A DNA stretch of 64,000 bases. It comes from VRUE01 sp963702575. Lineage in GTDB: Bacteria; Actinomycetota; Thermoleophilia; Solirubrobacterales; 70-9. The stretch is from contig CAVPCU010000006.1 of the NCBI GenBank assembly GCA_963702575.1, positions 248,001-312,000 of the forward strand, given 5' to 3'. The notes beneath the pieces were generated by a model. The model was not told the origin of the DNA. It saw nothing but the letters and a program-made list of their open reading frames with translations, and did no database searches. Shown one piece after another: positions 15,576-25,597 of the stretch. How positions within the stretch are numbered: position 1 is the stretch's first letter; each line of letters opens with the position of its first letter. A program made the position numbers and the translations under genes.

Positions 15576-15794
15576 CTAGAACGGCAGCCGAGAGCAGCTA
15601 TTAACTGCCGCCGTCCGTTCGGCCCCGCTACCTTCACCAACAGCGTTGAAGGGATTTGCGGACGTTTCAAATTTCGGCGCTGCGGTAGTGGCCTCGGCCG
15701 CGCTGACGCATCCCTGGTAGTGCTGCTCGGATGCGAGCCAATACAGAGCGACGACTGCCAGGATCGCCAGGATGGGGGCTAGCCACTTCACCAT
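15576..15794 (-). CDS. Small single-pass membrane protein, 72 aa
   Basis: ATG 15794 opens a 72-residue protein with an N-terminal membrane helix (WLAPILAILAVVALYWLA) and a polar tail containing two Cys. Its start is only 6 bases after the stop of the 15801-16019 gene, so the two form a unit. This is a typical small accessory or phage-like protein. Function unknown. Confidence 0.45.
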   Translation of the reverse strand: MVKWLAPILAILAVVALYWLASEQHYQGCVSAAEATTAAPKFETSANPFNAVGEGSGAERTAAVNSCSRLPF

Positions 15795-15800
15795 CGGCGG

Positions 15801-16019
15801 CTATGGAGGGGTGCCCTGCGTCAGATAGGGGCCATCGCCGGAGCTGCTAACGAAATAGGGGAACCACTGTTCATCAACGGTGACGCTGATAGCGTCGCCG
15901 GGGAGCGCGCGAAGCTGTCGAGCACCGACCTCGGGCGAGATGGCAACCGCGGAACCGGCCGGTTCATAGTTGCGCCCGACGCGCGTTCGCCTCTCGATCT
16001 TGAAACGTGGCTGCACCAT
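15801..16019 (-). CDS. Hypothetical protein, 72 aa
   Basis: From ATG 16019 it reads MVQPRFKIERRTRVGRNYEP and ends in GDGPYLTQGTPP. It resembles a small all-beta protein (ISPEVGARQL, DAISVTVDEQWFPYFV). The ribosome-binding site is weak, and a longer in-frame start at 16118 is implausible because the added residues are Arg/Pro-rich low complexity. It is followed closely by a small membrane protein gene. No family is recognised. Confidence 0.42.
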   Translation of the reverse strand: MVQPRFKIERRTRVGRNYEPAGSAVAISPEVGARQLRALPGDAISVTVDEQWFPYFVSSSGDGPYLTQGTPP

Positions 16020-16116
16020 CGGGCAGCGTAGGCCCCCAAGCGGTCGGAACGGAAATGGGACGAGGAGGGGACGAGGAGATCGGCGGCGTGGTTGGCGTGC
16101 AGGTCGGCGGCCCAGC

Positions 16117-16141
16117 AAGAAAACCCCGCCATAGCGGGGCT
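16117..16141 (-). terminator. Rho-independent terminator of tRNA-Leu
   Basis: On the minus strand AGCCCCGC, loop TATG, GCGGGG then TTTTCTT: a classic stem plus T run, about 10 bases beyond the 3' end of the tRNA. Confidence 0.8.
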
Positions 16142-16149
16142 TTCGTTCA

Positions 16150-16235
16150 TGCGGCTGAATGGAGTCGAACCATCACGTCCCGTAAAGGACACAAGCCCCT
16201 CAAGCTTGCGCGTCTACCAGTTCCGCCACAGCCGC
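16150..16235 (-). tRNA. tRNA-Leu (anticodon GAG)
   Basis: An 86-nt class II tRNA. The acceptor stem GCGGCTG (16235-16229) pairs with CAGCCGC (16157-16151). The D-arm contains AACTGGTAGACGC, the anticodon loop TTGAGGG gives GAG for CUC/CUU codons, a long variable arm (TGTCCTTTACGGGACGT) is present, and the T-loop reads GGTTCGACTCC. The 3' CCA is not encoded. Its 3' end faces the accessory island at 10-16 kb, the usual orientation for an integration site. Confidence 0.93.
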
Positions 16236-16342
16236 GTGGGGCGACGATTCTAGATGTTCGCCTCCGGTGCCGCGCGCGCCCGGGCCGGGGGATGCGAGGG
16301 ACCGCCCAGGCTTGCGGCCGTCCGTGGTAGGCGCTAGCCTTG

Positions 16343-16356
16343 CGAACAAGTGTTCG
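16343..16356. promoter_or_regulatory. LexA-binding SOS box
   Basis: CGAACAAGTGTTCG is a perfect match to the Gram-positive/actinobacterial SOS consensus CGAAC-N4-GTTCG. It lies 46 bp before the lexA start, so LexA should repress its own gene. Confidence 0.9.
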
Positions 16357-16401
16357 AACGGACTCGGCCCGGCGGTGCTGGGCCCGACCAGGAGGCTCGG
16401 C

Positions 16402-17016
16402 GTGGTTGACCTTGACCTGACCAAGAGGCAGAAGGAGATCTTCGACTTCATCCGCCGCTACGCGGAGAAGACCGGCTACCCGCCGACCGTGAGGGAGATC
16501 GGCAAGGCGGTGGGCCTGCACTCATCCTCGACCGTGCACGCCCATCTCGCGAACCTGGAGAAGATCGGTCTGCTGCGGCGCGACCCGACCAAACCGCGGG
16601 CGATCGAGCTGCTCTTCGATCGGGCCAAGCGGACGATCATGCCGGGCGGCGGGCTGCCGCTGATCGGCCAGGTCGCCGCCGGCGAGCCGATCCTCGCCGA
16701 GGAGAACATCGAGGACTACATCGAGATCCCCGACGTGATCGGCGGCGAGGACGGCGACTACGTCCTCCGCGTGCGCGGCGAAAGCATGAAGGAAGCCGGG
16801 ATCTTCGAGGGCGACTACGTCGTCGTCCGGCCGGCCGAGGAGGCGAGCGACGGCGAGATAGTCGTCGCCCTGATCGGCGAGGAGGCGACGGTCAAGCGCT
16901 ACTTCCGCGAGAGCGATCACATCCGCCTGCAGCCCGAGAACGCGACGATGGAGCCGATCCGCAGCGCCGAGGCGAAGGTCCTCGGCCGGGTGATCGGCGT
17001 CGTCCGGAAAGTCTGA
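16402..17016 (+). CDS. lexA: SOS-response repressor LexA
   Basis: A 204-residue LexA. The N-terminal winged helix (LTKRQKEIFDFIRRY, PPTVREIGKAVGLHSSSTVH) binds the SOS box. The cleavage site Ala93-Gly94 lies in QVAAGEP, and the self-cleaving dyad is Ser128 (VRGESM) and Lys165 (EATVKRYF). The start is GTG 16402, with AGGAGG 6 bases upstream; the frame is open further 5' but that stretch contains the SOS box. LexA represses DNA-repair genes until RecA filaments trigger cleavage. All catalytic residues are present. Confidence 0.96.
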   Translation: MVDLDLTKRQKEIFDFIRRYAEKTGYPPTVREIGKAVGLHSSSTVHAHLANLEKIGLLRRDPTKPRAIELLFDRAKRTIMPGGGLPLIGQVAAGEPILAEENIEDYIEIPDVIGGEDGDYVLRVRGESMKEAGIFEGDYVVVRPAEEASDGEIVVALIGEEATVKRYFRESDHIRLQPENATMEPIRSAEAKVLGRVIGVVRKV

Positions 17017-17033
17017 CCGAGCGCTACCATCGG

Positions 17034-17401
17034 AAGGGCGGGCCAGGCGACCGCGGGGGGAGAGAAAACCCCTCGAGGAAAGTCCGGACACCATAGGGCG
17101 AGGGCGGTGGGTAACGCCCACCCGGGGAAACCCGCGGGAAAGTGCCACAGAAACACACGGCCGATGGCGCGGCCACACGTGAGCCGCGTACAGGCAAAGG
17201 TGAAAGGGTGCGGTAAGAGCGCACCGGCGTCGCGGTGACGCGGCGGCCAGGCAAACCCCGCCCGGTGCAAGGCCAAAGAGGATCGTCGACCCTGCCCGGC
17301 GAGATCCAGGTAGGCCGCAGGGCCGCAAGGCCCCTCCGGGGCGTCAGCCCCGGCGAGATAGATGGTCGCTCACGACAGGATCCGGCTTACAGGCCCGCTG
17401 A
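17034..17401 (+). ncRNA. rnpB: RNase P RNA (class A)
   Basis: The sequence holds the conserved core in order: GAGGAAAGTCCGGACACC, ACAGAAACA, GGTAAGAGCGCACC, GCAAACCCC, AGATAGATGG and CAGGATCCGGCTTACAGG. The ends pair as P1 (GGCGGGCC at 17037-17044 with GGCCCGCT at 17392-17399). This catalytic RNA removes 5' leaders from pre-tRNAs. It follows lexA closely on the same strand. Confidence 0.95.
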
Positions 17402-17429
17402 GAGAAGGGCCCCGCGAGGGGCCCTTCTC
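17402..17429 (+). terminator. Terminator hairpin of rnpB
   Basis: A perfect 12-bp stem, GAGAAGGGCCCC with GGGGCCCTTCTC, closed by a GCGA tetraloop, directly after the RNase P RNA. The following T content is low. Confidence 0.75.
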
Positions 17430-17487
17430 AATCTCTCCGTCGGGCCGACACCGGTCGCCGGAGCGACCTGTGCACGCTTTTCTGTCT

Positions 17488-17643
17488 TAGCGTTTGCTAA
17501 CGTGCCGCCAACTTCCGCTGAATCTCCGCCACATATCGCGGGGAGCGGGGGACCCATTGGTTGGGGCGAATCGCCGGCATCTGCCGCGTAGCGCAGCTCT
17601 TTCAGCGCGAGCCCGTCAGCTAACCCCGTAAGCGCTTGGAAAG
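17488..17643 (+). promoter_or_regulatory. c-di-AMP riboswitch (ydaO/yuaA type)
   Basis: The leader of the RlpA-like gene carries the family's signature blocks: GGGGGACCCA, TTGGGGCGAATC, and the 3' block CCCGTCAGCTAACCCCGTAAG ending in GGAAAGAG next to the start codon. The 5' pairing strand is around AGCGTTTGCTAAC. In actinobacteria this riboswitch commonly sits before cell-wall hydrolase and RlpA/Rpf-type genes and turns expression off when c-di-AMP is high. Exact ends are approximate. Confidence 0.85.
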
Positions 17644-17647
17644 AGCA

Positions 17648-18133
17648 ATGAAGGAATCGAGGAACCGCCGCGGGCGGAAAGACCGACGCTGGATCGCGCT
17701 GCCGCTCATCGCCGCGGCGGCGCTGGCGATCGCGCCCGGGGCGGCGAGCGCCGAAACCGGCGGTGCCTCGCCGATCGCCTCCAGCGGGACCGCCGGAGGC
17801 GGCCTTGCCTTCGCGCCCCTGCAGCAGGCCGGCGCCACCTGGTACGGCCCGGGCCTCTACGGCCGCCAGACTGCCTGCGGGCAGGTGCTGCAGCCGCAGA
17901 CGGTCGGCGTCGCCAACCGCGACCTGCCCTGCGGCACCGCGGTCAAGTTCGTCTACCACGGCCGCCAGCTGGTCACGTCGGTGATCGACCGCGGCCCCTA
18001 CAGCACCGGCAACGACTGGGACCTGACCAACGGCGCCCGCCGCGCCCTCGGCTTCGAAGGCTCGGGGACGATCCGCTACGCCGTCGCGCTGAAGTACGCG
18101 CGCGCCGCCGTGCCGCCCGATCCGGCCCCCTGA
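17648..18133 (+). CDS. Secreted RlpA-like double-psi beta-barrel protein
   Basis: About 161 residues with an N-terminal signal peptide (IALPLIAAAALAIAPGAASA). A C-terminal RlpA-like domain follows: ATWYGPGLYGRQTACG, VANRDLPCGTAVKF and VTSVIDRGPYSTGNDWDLT. The family includes peptidoglycan-active lytic enzymes and cell-wall-binding proteins. Two Cys in the domain may form a disulfide outside the cell. The start is ATG 17648, with GGAAAG just upstream inside the riboswitch's last helix; TTG 17636 is less likely. Riboswitch control links it to c-di-AMP and turgor signalling. Confidence 0.88.
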   Translation: MKESRNRRGRKDRRWIALPLIAAAALAIAPGAASAETGGASPIASSGTAGGGLAFAPLQQAGATWYGPGLYGRQTACGQVLQPQTVGVANRDLPCGTAVKFVYHGRQLVTSVIDRGPYSTGNDWDLTNGARRALGFEGSGTIRYAVALKYARAAVPPDPAP

Positions 18134-18192
18134 CCGCCGCCCCTGCGGCTAGTCTTCCGCCGTTCGGGCAGTTTCACGAGAGGAGCGCGGGC

Positions 18193-18918
18193 ATGTCGAG
18201 TTCATCCCAGAGGGAATCTTTCGCATGGCGTCAGGCCAGCGGTCGCCCCGCGGCCGCGATCGTCCTACTCGCGTCCCTGGCGCTGCTCGTCCCGCTGGCC
18301 GCCGGCGCCGGCGCGGCCAGCAGCACGAAGACGACGGTCGTGCTCGGCAGCACTGCGACCACCCCCGACCCCTCCTGCCCCGAGCTGCCCTGCCAGGCGA
18401 TCGGCAGCGTCACCGGCTTCCAGGTCTCGACCGCGCAGTCGAGCTTGCCCTTCCGCGTCAACCGCGCCGGCAAGGTCAAGGCGTGGACGCTGACCCTGGC
18501 CCAGCCGACCCCCCAACAGCGATCCTTCTTCAACGGCTTCTTCGGCACCCCGCCGGAGGCGAGGCTCTCGATCCTGCGCCGCGTGCCGGGAACCGAACCG
18601 CCGCGCTACAACCTGCGCAGCCAGAGCTCCGTCCACGTCCTCTCGCCCTACCTCGGGAAGACCGTGCGCTTCGGCGCCTCGCTGCCGGTCGAACAGGGCG
18701 ACATAGTCGGCCTGACGATCCCCACCTGGGCCCCAGCCTTCGCCCAGAACCTGACCAGCAAGGACTCCTGGCGGGCCAGCCGCGAAGAAGGCAAATGCAC
18801 CAACACCACCGACGTCCGCCAGGGCCAGCCCCAGGAAAAGCCCGGCACCCGCGCCACCTATGGTTGCCGGTATTCGACGGCTCGCCTCCTCTACACCGCT
18901 ACGGTCGTAGAGGAATAG
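18193..18918 (+). CDS. Secreted hypothetical protein
   Basis: A 241-residue protein with a signal peptide (AAIVLLASLALLVPLAAGAGA) and an extracytoplasmic beta-rich body with four Cys (CPELPC, KCTN, GCRY), probably in disulfides. Phrases such as GSVTGFQVS, RVNRAGKVKAWTLTL and VRFGASLPVEQGDIVGLTI resemble a jelly-roll or lectin-like sandwich, but no family can be named. GAGAGGAGC just upstream of ATG 18193 is a good ribosome-binding site. A terminator hairpin follows. Confidence 0.8.
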   Translation: MSSSSQRESFAWRQASGRPAAAIVLLASLALLVPLAAGAGAASSTKTTVVLGSTATTPDPSCPELPCQAIGSVTGFQVSTAQSSLPFRVNRAGKVKAWTLTLAQPTPQQRSFFNGFFGTPPEARLSILRRVPGTEPPRYNLRSQSSVHVLSPYLGKTVRFGASLPVEQGDIVGLTIPTWAPAFAQNLTSKDSWRASREEGKCTNTTDVRQGQPQEKPGTRATYGCRYSTARLLYTATVVEE

Positions 18919-18922
18919 AGAA

Positions 18923-18946
18923 GGAGCCGGGCACTAGCCCGGCTCC
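18923..18946. terminator. Terminator hairpin shared by convergent genes
   Basis: GGAGCCGGGC and GCCCGGCTCC form a perfect 10-bp stem with a 4-base loop between the stop of the secreted protein gene and the stop of the minus-strand AhpD-like gene. It can serve both directions. Confidence 0.75.
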
Positions 18947-18947
18947 T

Positions 18948-19516
18948 CTATGCGGCCGACGGCAAAACCGTCGGGGTGGCCTGGTCTTTCGGCAGAGCCG
19001 CCGCCGAGGCGATCAGGGACTGGAACTCGTTCAGCGCCAGGTGCGCGACCCCCTCGAGCAGCTCCTCGTCGCTCCACCCGATCTCCAACGCCTCTTCGTG
19101 CAGGTGGTGAGGGGGGTAGGCGTCGCGCGCCTCGAGGATGCCCTTCAGGTAGGCGAGCAGCGCCGCCTCCTTGGCGTCCCCGAGGTAAAGCTGCGCGCCC
19201 GCGAGACCTCATCGAGGCCAAGGCCGGCACGGCGCGCCGACTTCGCGTGCTGGGCGATGCTGTAGTCGTCGTCGCGGTACTCGGCCACCGCCAGGGCGAT
19301 CCGCTCGCGCGTCGCCGGCGGTAGGACGCCGCTGCGCAGCTCCGAGCGCATCCGGGTGTAGGCACGCAGCACCGCCGGGGCGCCGGCGAGGACGCCGACG
19401 AACTTGGTCACCGCGCCGCCGGCCGCCTGGATGCTCCTGATCAGGGGAGCGCTCTCGTCGGGAGCCGTCAACTCGTCGTGGATCTGGAACCTGCTAACCG
19501 CTGTTTTTACCGTCAC
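18948..19516 (-). pseudogene. AhpD/carboxymuconolactone-decarboxylase-like protein, single-base frameshift
   Basis: From GTG 19516 the frame reads as an AhpD-like peroxidase-family protein (LTAPDESAPLIRSIQ, ERIALAVAEYRDDDYSIAQH). After EVSRAR, near 19200, it goes out of frame. One base missing there restores the reading: AQLYLGDAKEAALLAYLKG, EALEIGWSDEELLEGVAHL and an end at TAG 18948. The corrected protein would have about 189 residues. The typical CxxC is replaced by ...YSIAQH, so redox activity is doubtful anyway. Either a recent mutation or a sequence error. Confidence 0.8.
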
Positions 19517-19596
19517 GTTGCTTCCCGCCTTTGGCTCGGATTGGGAGAATCCGCTTCACAAAGCCTTTAATTGCCCTTTACTTTACTTTGAGCCAC

Positions 19597-19617
19597 TAAC
19601 TTACGAGAAGTAAGTTA
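19597..19617. promoter_or_regulatory. AT-rich perfect palindrome between glnA and the AhpD-like gene
   Basis: TAACTTAC-GAGAA-GTAAGTTA has 8-bp perfect arms and a 5-bp centre. It lies in an AT-rich patch between two divergent genes in an otherwise very GC-rich region, so it is a likely operator for one or both. The binding protein is unknown. Confidence 0.55.
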
Positions 19618-19752
19618 TACCGCGTTTCGCCGCCGTTCGCAAGCCGCCTGTCGTCGCCTGGCTCTACCCGCAATACGGCGCGCCGCACCCATCCGGTTCA
19701 GTCGCCTATCTTTGCCCTCCCGAGACGCCGCGCCAGAGCCAAGGAGGCCGAG

Positions 19753-21105
19753 ATGGCAGACAACCCGAAGAGTGCCGCCGACGTCGCCGCGATCGTCGCC
19801 GAACGCGGCGTCCGCTTCGTCCGCCTCTGGTTCACCGACGTCCTCGGCCAGTTGAAGAGCTTCTCGATCAACGCCGCCGAGCTCGAGGACGCGCTGGAGG
19901 GGGGGATGGGCTTCGACGGCTCCTCGATCACCGGCTTCAACCCGATCGAGGAGTCGGACATGATCGCGATGCCCGACCCCTCGACCTTCGCCCTGATCCC
20001 CTGGCGCCCGGAGGAGGAGAACGCGGTCGCCCGCATGTTCTGCGACGTCCGCGTCCCCGGCGGCGAGCCCTACGAGGGCGACCCGCGCTGGATCATGCGC
20101 CGGGCGCTGAAGCGCGCCGAGGAGATGGGCTTCGAGGCCTACAACATCGGGCCCGAGCTGGAGTTCTTCTACTTCCGCTCGTCCAAGCCCGAGGGCGGCG
20201 TGCCCGAGGTGCTCGACGAGGGCGGCTACTTCGACCTGACGACGCTCGACGCCGGCTCCGACGTGCGCCGCGACACCGTGCTGGCGCTGGAGCGGATGGG
20301 CATCCACGTCGAGTACACCCACCACGAGGTCGGGCCGTCCCAGCACGAGGTCGACATGCGCTACAAGAACGCGCTGCAGATGGCGGACGACTGCATGACC
20401 TACCGCATCGTCGTCAAGGAGTACGCGATGAAGTACGGCTGGCACGCGACCTTCATGCCGAAGCCCCTCTTCGGCGAGAACGGCTCCGGCATGCACGTCC
20501 ACCAGTCGCTCGCCAAAGACGGCAAGAACGCCTTCTTCGACCCCGAGGACCAGTACTTCCTCTCGGCCACCGCCAAGGCCTTCATCGCCGGACAGCTCAA
20601 GCACGCGCGGGAGATCTCGCCGCTCTTCGCCCAGTGGGTCAACTCCTACAAGCGCCTGGTGCCGGGCTTCGAGGCGCCGGTCTACCTCGCCTGGTCGCGC
20701 CGCAACCGCTCGGCGCTGATCCGGGTGCCGCTCTACCACCCCGGCAAGGAGGGGGCGACGCGGGCCGAGCTGCGCTGCCCCGACCCCGCCTGCAACCCCT
20801 ACCTCTGCTTCGCCGGGATGCTGCAGGCCGGGCTCGAGGGGATCGAGAAGGGCTACGAGCTGCCCGAGCCGATGGAGCAGAACCTCTACCACCTCTCGCC
20901 CGAGGAGCGCTCGCAGCGCGGCATCGAGGAGCTGCCGGAGACGCTCGGCGAGGCGATCGAGGTGGCGGCCGAGTCGGAGCTGGTCCTGCGCACCCTCGGC
21001 GAGCACACCTTCCGGCGGTTCGTCGAGATCAAGCGGCAGGAATGGGACGAGTACCGGGTCCAGGTCACCCCGTACGAGATCGAGAACTTCCTGCCGGTGC
21101 TCTAG
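19753..21105 (+). CDS. glnA: Glutamine synthetase, type I
   Basis: A 450-residue GSI enzyme that makes glutamine from glutamate, ammonia and ATP. GSI signatures seen are the N-terminal beta-grasp start, MGFDGSSITGF, GPELEFFYF, the ATP-site NGSGMHVHQSL, and RNRSALIRVP. The length and the C-terminal NLYHLSPEERSQRGIEELP favour the GSI-alpha type, which lacks the 25-residue insert and is usually feedback-controlled rather than adenylylated. CCAAGGAGG upstream of ATG 19753 gives a good ribosome-binding site. The 3' end overlaps the convergent MMPL gene by 4 bp. Confidence 0.95.
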   Translation: MADNPKSAADVAAIVAERGVRFVRLWFTDVLGQLKSFSINAAELEDALEGGMGFDGSSITGFNPIEESDMIAMPDPSTFALIPWRPEEENAVARMFCDVRVPGGEPYEGDPRWIMRRALKRAEEMGFEAYNIGPELEFFYFRSSKPEGGVPEVLDEGGYFDLTTLDAGSDVRRDTVLALERMGIHVEYTHHEVGPSQHEVDMRYKNALQMADDCMTYRIVVKEYAMKYGWHATFMPKPLFGENGSGMHVHQSLAKDGKNAFFDPEDQYFLSATAKAFIAGQLKHAREISPLFAQWVNSYKRLVPGFEAPVYLAWSRRNRSALIRVPLYHPGKEGATRAELRCPDPACNPYLCFAGMLQAGLEGIEKGYELPEPMEQNLYHLSPEERSQRGIEELPETLGEAIEVAAESELVLRTLGEHTFRRFVEIKRQEWDEYRVQVTPYEIENFLPVL

Positions 21106-23482
21106 GCGCGGCCGGCGCGCGAGAGCGCCGAGGGCCACCAGAAGTCGTCGCCGACGGTGAGCGCTATCGCGGGGACGAGGATGCTGCGGACGAGGAAGGT
21201 GTCGAGGAGGACGCCGAAAGCGACGACGAAGCCGAGCTCGGTGAGGAAGGTGAGGGGGAGGACGGCGAGCACCGAGAAGGTGCCGGCGAGGACGATGCCG
21301 GCGCTGGTGATCACCGCGCCGGTGACCGCGAGGGCGCGCAGGATGCCCTGGCGGGAGCCGTGCGAGAGCGTCTCCTCGCGGGCGCGCGAGATCAGGAAGA
21401 TGTTGTAGTCGACGCCCAGGGCGACGAGGAAGACGAAGGCGAAGAGCGGCAGCGAGGGGTCCGAGCCGGGGAAGCCGAAGACGACGTCGAAGACGAAGTA
21501 GCCGACCCCGAGCGCGGCGAGGAAGCTGAGGATCACCGTGCCGACCAGGATCAGCGGCGCGACCACGGCGCGCAGCAGGCCGATCAGGATCAGCAGGATC
21601 ACCGCCAGGATGATCGGCGGGATCACGGTCGAGTCCCAGCCGGCGGCGTCGCGGACGTCGAATTCGACCGCGGTCGGGCCGCCGATCAGGGTGCTGGGCG
21701 CGACCCGGTGCGCCGCCGCGCGGATCGGCTCGATCAGGTCGAAGGCCGAGGTCGAGTAGGGGTTGGGTTCCAGCGTCGCCTGGACGAGGGTGCCCGGCGG
21801 GCCCTCGGCCACCGGCTGGGAGACCGCCTCGACGCCGGCGACGGCGGCCACCGAGCGCCGCACCGCGGGCACGTCGGCGCGGTCCTCGACGACGACGTCG
21901 GTGAGGGCGGTGGTCCCGGACGGGAAGCTCTTGTCGAGCAGGTGCTGGCCTTCGACCGATTCGACTTCGGTGCGGTAGCTGTCTTCGGCGGTCAGGTCGG
22001 TCGAGAAGAAGGCGAAGCCGCAGCAGAGGACCAGCAGAGCACGGCGAGCGCGCCGACCATGACCCGCTTGGGTGAGACGGCGACCCGGTCGCCGATCCGC
22101 TTCCAGGCGCCGTGGGTCGCGTCGGCGGCGTGCTCGAGGCCGTGGCGGCGCACCTCGTAGGGCGTGAACACGGCGCGGTCGAGCGGCCCGACGATCAGCG
22201 AGGGAACGCGTCTGCCGCTGAGCCGGCGCGCCAGCCAGTTGAGCAGGACCAGCGGCAGCAGGACGAGGACCAGCAGGCAGGCGGCGAAGACGCGGGCGAA
22301 GGAGCCGAATCCGGAGCCCTCGACGATCCCCCGCCTCGCCCGCTCGGAGACCTCGCCGGCGTCAGGCGCCGTCTCGGGCGTGTGCGGGACGAAGGGCCAG
22401 AAGGCGCGGCGGCCGAAGATCGTCAGCAGCGCCGGCAGCAGGGTCAGCATCGAGAGCGCCGCGCAGGCGATCCCGATCGCCGCGATCGGGCCGAGCCCCG
22501 AGGTGCCGTTGACCTTCGCCACGGTGAGGCAGAGCAGCGCGGCGATCACGGTCGCCGCCGAGGCGAAGATCGCCGGCCCGGCCGAGGCCAGCGCCGTTCG
22601 CATCGCCTCGTGCTTGTCGACCGTGCGGTGGAGCTCCTCGCGGTAGCGGGCGACGAGCAGCAGCGCGTAGTCGGTGCCGGCGCCGAGCACCAGCACCGAC
22701 ATGATCGAGCTCGACTGGCCGTTGATCGTCACCCCCAGCTCGGAGACGCCGTACCCGATCGAGCGCGAGAGCGTCTCGGCGAAGAGCACCGCGGCGAGCG
22801 GGATGAAGAAGAACATCGGCGAGCGGTAGATGACGATCAGGAGGAAGATCACCAGGCTGACCGCGGCCAGCAGCAGGGTGCCGTTGATGCCTTCGAAGAC
22901 TTCGATCGCGTCGGCCGAGAAGCCGGCGCCGCCGGTGACCTTGATCTCGAGGCCGCCGCCGGTGTCGGAGATCTGTTCCCGCCAGTACTTGACCGGGTCG
23001 AGGATCCGTTCGCCCTTGCCGTTGCCCTTGATGTAGGCGGTGACGATCGCCGCCTTGCCGTCGGGGGAGAGGACCGGCCCGACGAAGGGCGCGTAGTCCC
23101 GCGGCTGGCCGGGAATCGCCTTTGCGGATCCGCCGGCTGCGGTTTCGCCGTCGGCGACGACCCCCGGGAAGCGCTCGCGCGTCATCTTGTCGACGTCTTC
23201 GGCGATCGTGCGGCGGTCGGCGGCGGTGAGGCCGGACTCGCGGCTGAAGACGATCACGGCCGGCGCCAGTTCCCCGTTCTGCAGCGATTTCGTCGCCTTC
23301 AGGGCGGCGGTCGATTCGGCGCTTCCCGGCAGGTAGGAGGTGGCCTCGTTGTTTTCGGCTTCTTCGAACTTCTTCGGCAGGTTGGCCGGGCCTGCGGCGA
23401 CGAAGATGACCGCGAACCAGATCGCGAAGACGACCCACTTGGCGCGGCGGCCGGCGGCGAAAGTCAGCAGCGAGCGAGACAC
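21102..23482 (-). pseudogene. MMPL/RND family transporter with a single-base frameshift
   Basis: GTG 23482 starts a typical MMPL protein: first TM at AKWVVFAIWFAVIFVAAG, a large extracytoplasmic loop, then a helix bundle (VLVLGAGTDYALLLVARYREE). At about 22,030, after MVGALAVL, the frame breaks and stops at 21992. The second half (VIPPIILAVILLILIGLLR, FVFLVALGVDYNIFLISRAREE) is in a different frame down to 21102. One missing base explains the whole region, giving about 793 residues, a normal family length. Such pumps export lipids or peptides. Whether the lesion is real or an assembly error cannot be told here. Confidence 0.85.
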
Positions 23483-23495
23483 CGGCGCGATCTTC

Positions 23496-25467
<1,972 letters not shown>

Positions 25468-25597
25468 CCCCGCCAGGCTACCCGGGCGCTGGGCAAGGCC
25501 AACTTTTGGCTGGCCGGGGTCACCGAAAATGGGGCACCTGTCGAGACTTAACCGTTCTTCCGCATCTATCTGGACCCCCGAGGTCTACATTCCTCAA

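Noticed and set aside
16150..16235. Looking for a second copy of the tRNA-Leu 3' end as an attachment site near 9.8-10.1 kb
   Set aside because: No matching stretch was seen by eye, so no att site is annotated.
16267..16401. A 45-codon N-terminal extension of LexA
   Set aside because: It would cover the SOS box and lacks family similarity; GTG 16402 has AGGAGG at the right distance.
20634..22160. A 508-codon plus-strand open frame over glnA's end and the MMPL gene
   Set aside because: Shadow frame of glnA and antisense of a transporter; Arg/Glu/Asp/Gly-rich without motifs.
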